In this document: piece by piece, positions 1 through 5,800 of the stretch | Layout of the letters: each line of letters starts with the position of its first letter | Position numbering within the stretch: position 1 is the first letter of the stretch | Assembly (NCBI GenBank): GCA_937952155.1 | Contig: CALFYH010000446.1 | Coordinates: 1-5,800 of the forward strand | Source of the DNA: an uncultured Saprospiraceae bacterium | GTDB lineage: Bacteria > Bacteroidota > Bacteroidia > Chitinophagales > Saprospiraceae | DNA length: 5,800 bases | Direction: 5' to 3' | Position numbers and translations under genes: made by a program | Notes under the pieces: model-generated | Seen by the model: only the letters and a program-made list of their open reading frames with translations | What the model was told of the DNA's origin: nothing | Databases searched by the model: none

Positions 1-27
1 GAGTTCAGACGTGTGCTCTTCCGATCT
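1..27. other. Illumina TruSeq adapter remnant at contig end (artefact)
   Basis: These 27 bases match the 3' part of the Illumina TruSeq/multiplexing read-2 adapter, ending in the diagnostic GCTCTTCCGATCT. Read on the minus strand they give AGATCGGAAGAGC followed by the rest of the adapter, the usual read-through sequence at the end of a short insert. They are therefore not part of the organism's genome. The minus-strand reading frame of the neighbouring gene happens to stay open through them and would add nine false residues (RSEEHTSEL). The match is from memory of the adapter sequence, but it is long and exact. Confidence 0.97.
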
Positions 28-1575
28 TGTTGCATATACCGTACCTCCTGCTGAAATGTATGCTGATGGATTCGAAATTGGTATCGTACCAGCTGCATCT
101 TCATACCAATTTACAGTCAAAGCACTGTTTCCACCATTTACAGTATTTTCAAGTGTGGTAAGGTCAAATGTCCCGTCTCCGTTTTGGTCAGCACAGGCAG
201 TAAGTGGTCCTGCAGGAAGTGCTGTTGGGCCTGCTGTCAATGTCAGATTAAAACTTCCAGAAGCAGTTCCTGGGCAACCTGATCCATCAGATATGCCTGT
301 CAAAGTTAAACTACCCGAACCGGTAAATATAGTGGGAATAGTAATCGTAAAAGTGGACATATCTATCGTAGGCAATGGGCCACTACCCATATAACATATT
401 GTAAAATCGGTATTTACAGCTACACCAGGTATCGGTGGTAAGGCTAATCCTGGAGGATTGGCAGTAAGATTGATGGTATAAGGTTCGTTACCGCTTGTAA
501 AATTGAAGGAAAAAGTAGCACATTCTCCTGGACAAAGCGTGGCACTTCCCGAAAGTGTACCTGAAGGTCCTTCTTCCGCATTTACCGTAATTATGGACTC
601 ATCGGGGCAAGGCCCTGGTGTGGTATATTTTACGGAATAGCTGGCGCCACCTACAGCATTAGATATAATACCGGTGCTTGCATTGATGACAGCACCATCA
701 CCTGGCGGCGGATCAAAAGAAAAGCTGCCTCCAGGAGTAATTATACCTGTTGGAGCCATTGATGTAGGTGCACAAAAGTCTGATATAGAAAAGCTAGGAT
801 CTTGTAGGGGATTGACTGTAATTGTCACTTCACTTGATTTTGTGCAAGCATTATCATCTGTAGTAGTTAAAACATAGGTATCTCCATTTGCAGTACCTGT
901 TGCAGTTGTCATTAAAGCATTTGGATTGGCAATAACACCAGAACCAGTGGTAGTCCACATCCAGCTGGTAGCATCAGCAGGAACTGCAATAGTACCATTT
1001 AGATTTAATATATCGCCTTCACATAAAGGTGTTGGATTGGCTGTAGCTGTAGGAGTAGCATTCCAGCATTCAACCTGAAGATTTGAAAATGAATTTGTCT
1101 CATGAGCAGCCCAATTCATGTTTGTAATTTCAATCGTAATATTTGAAGCACCATTAGTACAACCTGTCCATGATATTACGCCGGACTGTCTTGTTTCACC
1201 AACAACACCAATTAATTCATTAAAAACTAAACTACCATCCAAAAAAACATCTACATTCAGGAAATCCCAACAATTAAAACAGTCACCAACCAAAGCATCT
1301 CCTACAACACCAGTACATCCACCTGCAAAACATGTTTCAGGAGATTCCATCCTAGGATTCCCAGACCATGGGTCACTGAAATTAAAATTCATACTAAACC
1401 GCACACTAGTACAATTTGAGATATCAATTGGTCCATAATTATCTACAACAGGGAAAGTTGCTTGTGTATTATCAATATTATTATAACTAGCTCCTCCATT
1501 AGTAAAAATCACAGTTTGTCCAAGAACATATGGAAGGCTTAGACAAGAAAGCAACAAAATAAATATATACTTCAT
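28..1575 (-). CDS. Secreted modular Ig/PKD-like adhesin-type protein, 3' end missing
   Basis: The frame is open for 516 codons from ATG 1575-1573 to the adapter junction, with no stop, so the gene is a 5' fragment. An in-frame TGA at 1599-1597 limits the start. Residues 1-19 are a Sec signal peptide (MKYIFILLLSCLSLPYVLG, then Q). Residues about 20-175 form a Cys-rich domain (NCTS, ETCFAGGC, GDCFNCWDF, WTGC, VECW) that I cannot assign. Residues about 183-255 look like a PKD/Ig-like module (PLCEGD... to VTITVNP). A second module follows at about 262-330 (C268, C323), and a third starts near C348 (LCPGECATFSF). From about residue 458 there is a module beginning TACADQNGDGTFDLTTLENTV, a type repeated many times in large Bacteroidota surface proteins that usually end in a gliding-motility/type IX C-terminal domain. 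That end is absent here. The product is probably exported to the cell surface or medium as an adhesin or matrix protein; its ligand is unknown. It lies 17 bases after the phosphatase gene and probably shares its transcript. The leader AAGAGAATTTGTCTAAA is A-rich with no clear Shine-Dalgarno motif. Confidence 0.85.
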
Positions 1576-1592
1576 TTTAGACAAATTCTCTT

Positions 1593-2888
1593 TTACTCAA
1601 AATTATACTTATACACCTCTTCACCTAAGGTATTCTTAAAAACAACATGCAGCTTCCTTTCATTTTTCTTACCATCGATACTAAAAATCGCAATATTGCG
1701 CACGGAAATCATACTGCCCGGGACTCTAAAAGTATTTTGTTCCTGGCTGTGGTCATATGTCGTGGATGTAATCGCCGATGAAGTTACATCGTAGATGACA
1801 TTTCCTGACTTTGTTACCATTTTTGAAATCTCAGAATGATGACGATCTCCTGTTAAGAATACCACGTTTTTAATGTCATTTTCTTCGATAAATTGTATAA
1901 TCTCTTCTCTTTCTTCCTTATAATTGGCAAAATTTTCAAAACCTGCAAAGTCACTCAAGAACTGTCCACCAACTGCTACAAACTTATAAGCTGCTTTACT
2001 GGCAAGCAAGGCTTCTTTAAACCAATACTTTTGTTGATCACCCAAAATAGTTCCGTCTTCTCTTTGTACGGTCTTATACCATCTATTGTCGAGCATAAAA
2101 AATTGACAATCATTCCATACAAAACTATTTGTAATGCCTTCTGTATGACCAGCGCCGTAGGATTCTGATGGCCAAAAATCCGTAAAAGCATCCAAAGAAT
2201 GTTGCTTGAGCGGATAGGTCCAGTCGGCATCATTGGTACCATAATCATGATCATCCCAAATAGCATAATGATGCGTCGCAGATAACAATGGTTGAAGCTC
2301 TTTGAGTGATCTGGTATGTGTATTGCGATAATAAATCCCCGAACGACTTTCATAATCTCCCTCTCTGAGATAGATATTATCACCAAGCCAAACCATAAAT
2401 TGCGGTTTAGAAGCAACAATGTGGCTTAGTATTTCATATTCTCCACCATATGGCTTACCCGGTCTGTCATATGTTGCATCATTGATGTACATACAAGATC
2501 CGGCAGCAAAGGAGAAATCAGGTGGATCATTTCTAAATTGCCAATGTTCTTGTGTCGTAAATACTAAAGGAGCAGTAGTGCTTACTCGTTTCCCATCTAC
2601 CAAAATGTGGTACTCATATTTTGTGCCGGGATACAAATTTGTAAGATGGATAGTGCCTGTAAAAGCCTTTTCTGATTGGGTAACCACCTTTGATGAAAAA
2701 TTTTCTTCTTTATTTCCATCAACCATATGATAGGCTATTTGTACCGTTGCTTCTGTCTTGGTCTGAAACCAAATGCTGCAATCTCGCAAGGTAACAGGTC
2801 CTAACATAGGGCCACTTTGCAAGACGGGATTTTGGCCACTTGCGATAGTCGTAAAAGCTATAAAAATCCATATTAAAAATCTCCTCAT
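1593..2888 (-). CDS. Exported PhoD-like alkaline phosphatase/phosphodiesterase
   Basis: This 431-residue protein hydrolyses phosphomonoesters or diesters if it behaves like its family. Residues 1-18 are a signal peptide (MRRFLIWIFIAFTTIASG, then Q). Residues about 25-110 form the Fn3-like N-terminal domain typical of PhoD and purple acid phosphatases (GPMLGPVTLRDCSIWFQT, LYPGTKYEYHI). The metallophosphatase domain follows with the PhoD signatures in order: AAGSCMY (C132), LGDNIY (D170, Y173), IWDDHDYG (D212, D213, H214), LDNRWY, VGGQF, and TGDRHHSE (D348, H350, H351). In characterised PhoD, a Cys, Asp and Tyr in the equivalent positions bind Fe3+ with Ca2+ nearby, and those residues are all present. 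The length is normal for the Bacteroidota branch. The N-terminus has Arg-Arg but not the RRxFLK Tat pattern, so Sec export seems likelier than the Tat export of Bacillus PhoD. The gene starts 4 bases after the peptidase stop codon without a Shine-Dalgarno motif, which suggests translational coupling. The physiological substrate cannot be read from the sequence. Confidence 0.93.
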   Translation of the reverse strand: MRRFLIWIFIAFTTIASGQNPVLQSGPMLGPVTLRDCSIWFQTKTEATVQIAYHMVDGNKEENFSSKVVTQSEKAFTGTIHLTNLYPGTKYEYHILVDGKRVSTTAPLVFTTQEHWQFRNDPPDFSFAAGSCMYINDATYDRPGKPYGGEYEILSHIVASKPQFMVWLGDNIYLREGDYESRSGIYYRNTHTRSLKELQPLLSATHHYAIWDDHDYGTNDADWTYPLKQHSLDAFTDFWPSESYGAGHTEGITNSFVWNDCQFFMLDNRWYKTVQREDGTILGDQQKYWFKEALLASKAAYKFVAVGGQFLSDFAGFENFANYKEEREEIIQFIEENDIKNVVFLTGDRHHSEISKMVTKSGNVIYDVTSSAITSTTYDHSQEQNTFRVPGSMISVRNIAIFSIDGKKNERKLHVVFKNTLGEEVYKYNFE

Positions 2889-2892
2889 TTCG

Positions 2893-5331
2893 TCATGGTT
2901 TAACGTCTATTACCCGATTTTTAACGTATTTATCCAGCCATTGATCTTGTTCCCACAGCATATGCAAGATAGATTCTCGAGCGGCATAGCCATGACTTTC
3001 TTTCGGCAAGATAACCAATCTTGTGATAGCACCCAAACCTTTTAATGCATTAAAATATCGTTCGCTTTGCATGGTATAAGTACCAGAATTATTATCTTCT
3101 TCACCGTGGATCATCAGCAAGGGATATTTCATTTTATCCGCATTTTGAAATGGTGACATGGCATCATACACTTCAGGTGCTTCCCAATAATTTCGTTCTT
3201 CTGATTGGAAGCCAAATGGCGTCAATGTTCGATTATAAGCACCACTTCGTGCGATACCAGCAGCAAAAAGGTCAGAATGCGTCAACAAATTTGCTGTCAT
3301 AAACGCACCATAAGAATGTCCGCCTACAGCTACTTTGTTTCTATCTATATATCCCAAACCATCCACAGCATCAATGGCCGCTTTGGCATTCGACACCAAT
3401 TGTGGTATGAAAGTATCATTGGGCTCTTTGTCTCCTTCTCCGACTATCGGAAATGCCGCATCATCCAAGACAACATATCCTTTGGTAAGCCAATATAAAG
3501 GTGATCCGTAAAATGGAAAAGTAAATTCATTCGCGTTTGATGTAACCTGACCAGCACTTGCTTTATCCTTAAATTCCGTAGGATAAGCCCACATGATCAT
3601 AGGCAATTTTTCTTTTTTGGTCTTATCATAACCAACTGGCAGATATAAGGTAGCAGAAAGATCCACACCATCTTCTCTCTTGTATTTGATAATCTCTTTG
3701 TGGACATCATCCAAGACTTTAAATGGATTGACATTGTGTGTGATCTGCCTTAAATCATTATTTTTGAGAGTTCTGATATAATAATTTGGATAAGATGTTT
3801 TTGATTCTAATCGGGTGAGAAATTGTCCTTTTTTGATATCAATCGCCGAAATGATTTGTTCCAGTCTATTTGTCTCCTTGCATTGATACCATCTTTTCTT
3901 AGTAAAATCACTAATTTTATACTGGTCAATAAAAGGAAATTTTCCTTCTGGTGTAAATCCTTCACCGATCATATATAGGTTATCATCCGTCAAGTCCAAG
4001 GTATTCAGTTGGAATTGGTTTCTTTTGGTCACAAAATCTCCAGGATCTGCATAGTTATCCTGCGAATTCCTTTGATTGAAAAGTCTAGGTGCTTGCGTGC
4101 TATCCGAAGGATTAAAAACCAATGTTCTTTCGCTCCTTGTATTCCACCAACGTTCGTATAAAACTGCCGTTTTTTCATTTCCCCAAACTATGCCACCAAA
4201 CCTTTCTTTTGTTTTTGCAATAAAGGTTGGCTTCTCAGTGAATGGTGCATCTTGCGCATAAATAACATCACGCGCTTCGACTTCTATGGCAGGATCTCCG
4301 CCATCCAAGGCTTCAACCCAATACAAGGTAGCTGGCTTGTCTGCACGCCATTGGATACTTCTTTTACCTTTCCGCACTGCCATAAATCCTTTGGGTAAGT
4401 CTTCTGTCAAAGGGTATTGGTGATATGTTTTGATAAATTTTCCTGTCTTGTCACTCAGATTAATATCCGCAGGAAACCTATCGTAAGTAACTATGTATGA
4501 AAATGGTTTTTGCAATTCGTACGTCAAAAAATAATTGCCATCAGGAGAGAAATTCATGGATCCATACATTGCCGCACTTTTGAACAGGCTTTGTTGTCCA
4601 TTTAGGCTGAAGGCTGTTATTTCTGAAGTGGCCAAAATCTCAAAATTATCTTCATCGACTGCATTTTTTAGCAAGTCCTGATAGGTTCTGTTTTGTGCTT
4701 TTTTACCATTATTTTCCGATATAGTCGGTCCAGTAGGTATGCTCATCCTGCTGTCAGTCAACGTCTTTCTATCAGGAACAATGGTTGTAGCAAGGATCTT
4801 TTGATCATCTTTTGTCCAGAGTAAAACATTGCTAACTGCTGCATTAATTACTGGTTGTGACAATTTTTTACAAGTAAGTGATTTCAAATCAAGATACCAC
4901 AACTCATATCCATTTTCCACTGTGTTGGTAAATGCCATTTTTGATTGATCATTCGACCAGATATGATTTGAAAGCTTAGCATTAGTAGGAAGTCCTGTTA
5001 CTTTTTTTTCAACTCCTGATGCTACATCTAGTACCGTCATATCGATGAAATAGCTCACTCTACCAGGTCCATTTGTTATAGGATTGACTCGAATTCCACC
5101 CAATTTCATTTCTGGGGCTGACATTTCTTCAATACTTTTATAAGCATTCCGATACAGCAATACCGCTATCGAAGCGTCGTGTTTCATTCTAATCACGGGT
5201 GCTGGCTTATAATCAGCTAGGCCTAAAATGGCATCATCAGGCTGCTTATACGGAAAATCCGTTTGAGCCTGTCCGACATATACATTTAAAATCATAATGA
5301 GAAATATACATTTAAGCGAATTCCCTATCAT
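2893..5331 (-). CDS. Exported S9 serine peptidase, glutamyl endopeptidase-like (S9D)
   Basis: This 812-residue prolyl-oligopeptidase-family enzyme has a signal peptide at about residues 1-22 (MIGNSLKCIFLIMILNVYVGQA, then Q), so it should act in the periplasm or outside the cell. Residues about 50-540 look like the beta-propeller that restricts access in S9 enzymes; the SAPEMKLGGIRVNP stretch resembles the start of plant chloroplast glutamyl endopeptidase. Residues about 560-805 are the alpha/beta-hydrolase domain. The catalytic triad is S673 in GGHSYGAF, D746 in HGEEDNNSGT and H780 in ESHGYAARES, with spacings usual for S9. The stretches GIARSGAYNRTLTPFGFQ and YFNALKGLGA closely recall the plant enzyme, which cleaves after Glu; the same specificity here is inferred from that similarity. 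The protein ends soon after LDKYVK, without the C-terminal extension I associate with the plant enzyme. It is the first gene of the likely operon. The leader is A-rich (AAAAGTTAAA before ATG) and a candidate -7 box lies at 5377-5384. The frame is intact. Confidence 0.93.
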   Translation of the reverse strand: MIGNSLKCIFLIMILNVYVGQAQTDFPYKQPDDAILGLADYKPAPVIRMKHDASIAVLLYRNAYKSIEEMSAPEMKLGGIRVNPITNGPGRVSYFIDMTVLDVASGVEKKVTGLPTNAKLSNHIWSNDQSKMAFTNTVENGYELWYLDLKSLTCKKLSQPVINAAVSNVLLWTKDDQKILATTIVPDRKTLTDSRMSIPTGPTISENNGKKAQNRTYQDLLKNAVDEDNFEILATSEITAFSLNGQQSLFKSAAMYGSMNFSPDGNYFLTYELQKPFSYIVTYDRFPADINLSDKTGKFIKTYHQYPLTEDLPKGFMAVRKGKRSIQWRADKPATLYWVEALDGGDPAIEVEARDVIYAQDAPFTEKPTFIAKTKERFGGIVWGNEKTAVLYERWWNTRSERTLVFNPSDSTQAPRLFNQRNSQDNYADPGDFVTKRNQFQLNTLDLTDDNLYMIGEGFTPEGKFPFIDQYKISDFTKKRWYQCKETNRLEQIISAIDIKKGQFLTRLESKTSYPNYYIRTLKNNDLRQITHNVNPFKVLDDVHKEIIKYKREDGVDLSATLYLPVGYDKTKKEKLPMIMWAYPTEFKDKASAGQVTSNANEFTFPFYGSPLYWLTKGYVVLDDAAFPIVGEGDKEPNDTFIPQLVSNAKAAIDAVDGLGYIDRNKVAVGGHSYGAFMTANLLTHSDLFAAGIARSGAYNRTLTPFGFQSEERNYWEAPEVYDAMSPFQNADKMKYPLLMIHGEEDNNSGTYTMQSERYFNALKGLGAITRLVILPKESHGYAARESILHMLWEQDQWLDKYVKNRVIDVKP

Positions 5332-5360
5332 TTTAACTTTTAATTTTAAAAGCGCTTAAA
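5311..5360 (-). repeat. Inverted repeat flanking the S9 peptidase start codon
   Basis: TTTAAGCG at 5311-5318 and its exact reverse complement CGCTTAAA at 5353-5360 are separated by 34 bases that hold the leader and the ATG (5331-5329) of the peptidase gene. In the mRNA the two 8-base arms could pair and put the ribosome entry site in a loop. The upstream arm also overlaps an 8-base palindrome, AAGCGCTT at 5350-5357, which could instead be a small operator half-site. The arms are seen directly; any function is inference, and chance is quite possible in A+T-rich DNA. Confidence 0.35.
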
Positions 5361-5376
5361 AAGATCAAATACCGCT

Positions 5377-5384
5377 CAAATATA
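5377..5384 (-). promoter_or_regulatory. Candidate -7 box for the peptidase-phosphatase-adhesin operon
   Basis: On the minus strand the bases read TATATTTG, an exact fit to the Bacteroidota -7 consensus TAnnTTTG. Transcription would begin near 5370, giving a leader of roughly 40 bases. The only nearby TTTG that could serve as a -33 box (5401-5398) leaves a 13-base spacer, shorter than the usual spacing of about 17-23, so the upstream element is weak or absent. The position relative to the first gene is right, but such boxes arise by chance in A+T-rich DNA. Confidence 0.45.
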
Positions 5385-5597
5385 TAGATTTATTTGACAA
5401 AATCCATAAAAGATTATCCGTACATCGGAATGATTTCTACAATTTCGAATATAAGGAATACAAGTTTTTACAAATAAAGAAATAAAGTATTATACAAATA
5501 ATTAATGTGTTTAATAAATTAACTCAGAATTCACAATGTATTGATTCTCAGATTATGAAAAATAATGTAGAAGCGGTGATTCTTTTTCAAAATTAGC

Positions 5598-5605
5598 TAA
5601 ATTTG
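5598..5605 (+). promoter_or_regulatory. Candidate -7 box for the lipoprotein gene
   Basis: TAAATTTG fits the Bacteroidota TAnnTTTG consensus exactly and lies 30 bases before the lipoprotein ATG, which would leave a leader of about 24 bases. No convincing TTG/TTTG -33 element is visible at the usual distance upstream. It is supported mainly by consensus fit and placement. Confidence 0.4.
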
Positions 5606-5635
5606 AGCTTTCAAAACAATATCCAAAATATACAA

Positions 5636-5800
5636 ATGAGATATCTCCTTTACTTTTTGCTAATAATAAATTTTGTTGCTTGCAAAAATGAAACGAAACC
5701 AGTTGATAAAAATGATTTAGGTTATTTAGAATCTGAATACCAAAAATCCAAAGCTGACTCGTCATTCAACAAGTTGGTGCAAGCTTATGGCAAAGCTATC
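5636..5800 (+). CDS. Putative lipoprotein, 5' fragment running off the window
   Basis: The first 55 codons are open to the window edge. The product starts MRYLLYFLLIINFVAC, a short hydrophobic lipoprotein signal with C16 as the likely acylated residue (lipobox-like FVAC). It is followed by a charged linker (KNETKPVDKND) and a helix-prone stretch (LESEYQKSKADSSFNKLVQAYGKAI) that resembles the start of TPR-like helices; that resemblance is weak. ATG 5636-5638 is chosen because it is the only ATG between the in-frame TAG at 5594-5596 and the signal, and because it puts the lipobox at the usual distance. The leader is A-rich (CCAAAATATACAA) without a Shine-Dalgarno motif. The gene is divergent from the peptidase operon. 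The function is unknown, and most of the gene probably lies beyond the window. Confidence 0.72.
   Translation, partial: MRYLLYFLLIINFVACKNETKPVDKNDLGYLESEYQKSKADSSFNKLVQAYGKAI

Larger units (their letters stand above)
5332..5635. other. Divergent intergenic region, strongly A+T-rich
   Basis: These 304 bases separate the start of the minus-strand peptidase gene from the start of the plus-strand lipoprotein gene, so promoters for both directions should lie here. One TAnnTTTG box faces each way. I see no credible protein-coding frame, tRNA, strong terminator hairpin or transposon end. Between the two boxes, at about 5400-5597, nothing recognisable is present apart from short scattered repeats such as CTCAGA at 5523-5528 and 5547-5552. 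Confidence 0.75.

Noticed and set aside
11..1438. Plus-strand frames at 11-394, 674-877 and 1118-1438
   Set aside because: They lie opposite the continuous minus-strand modular gene, have no signal or domain features, and the first starts inside the adapter.
1598..1605. TAATTTTG on the minus strand, fitting the -7 consensus, just before the modular surface-protein gene
   Set aside because: It lies in the last codons of the phosphatase gene, has no -33 partner at a normal distance, and such a loose motif is expected by chance in A+T-rich DNA. An internal promoter remains possible but is not supported.
1893..3045. Overlapping frames at 1893-2168, 2419-2730 and 2773-3045 (plus) and 1976-2419 (minus)
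   Set aside because: All are shadows of the phosphatase and peptidase genes, whose frames are intact and carry complete family motifs.
3205..4261. Plus-strand frames at 3205-3498 and 4076-4261
   Set aside because: They are antisense to the peptidase coding region and show no recognisable protein features.
5526..5548. AGAAT...ATTCT as a terminator or operator hairpin
   Set aside because: The arms are only five bases with a 13-base loop, there is no G+C-rich stem or T-tract, and no gene ends nearby.
5553..5765. Minus-strand 70-codon frame near the right edge
   Set aside because: It lies opposite the lipoprotein start and promoter region, its product shows no family or export signature, and the plus-strand lipoprotein signal is far more convincing.
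1..5800. CRISPR array, insertion sequence, phage gene or defence island
   Set aside because: No spaced direct repeats, transposase or integrase motifs, terminal inverted repeats, or known defence domains were seen on either strand.

Overview
The window looks like the end of a draft-assembly contig from a member of the Bacteroidota. The evidence is an A+T-rich sequence, A-rich translation leaders without Shine-Dalgarno motifs, signal peptides ending in Gly/Ala-Gln, TAnnTTTG-type -7 boxes, and a secreted Cys/Gly/Thr-rich protein built of Ig/PKD-like modules of the kind that accompany type IX secretion and gliding-type C-terminal domains. Its module style (CPGECATF..., ADQNGDGTFDLT...) resembles proteins of the Saprospiria/Chitinophagia side of the phylum, but that placement is only an impression.

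Layout: bases 1-27 are not genomic; they match the Illumina TruSeq read-2 adapter. From 28 to 5331, three genes lie head to tail on the minus strand, in transcription order: an 812-residue exported S9-family serine peptidase related to glutamyl endopeptidase (5331-2893), a 431-residue exported PhoD-like metallophosphatase (2888-1593), and a large surface or secreted modular protein whose first 516 codons are present (1575-28) before the adapter cuts it off. The gaps are 4 and 17 bases, so an operon is likely. A 304-base A+T-rich intergenic region (5332-5635) follows, with one candidate -7 box pointing each way. The window ends in the first 55 codons of a plus-strand lipoprotein gene (5636-5800).

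All four gene products carry export signals, so the window describes an envelope or secreted inventory: a peptidase, a phosphoester hydrolase, an adhesin-like protein and a lipoprotein. A scavenging role (peptides plus phosphate) for the first two is plausible but inferred. I see no tRNA, rRNA, CRISPR array, insertion sequence or phage gene. I found no clear undescribed system. The observations most worth a second look are the adapter-truncated modular gene with an unassigned Cys-rich N-terminal domain, the double ATGA stop/start chain at the peptidase-phosphatase junction, and an inverted repeat that could fold around the peptidase start codon.
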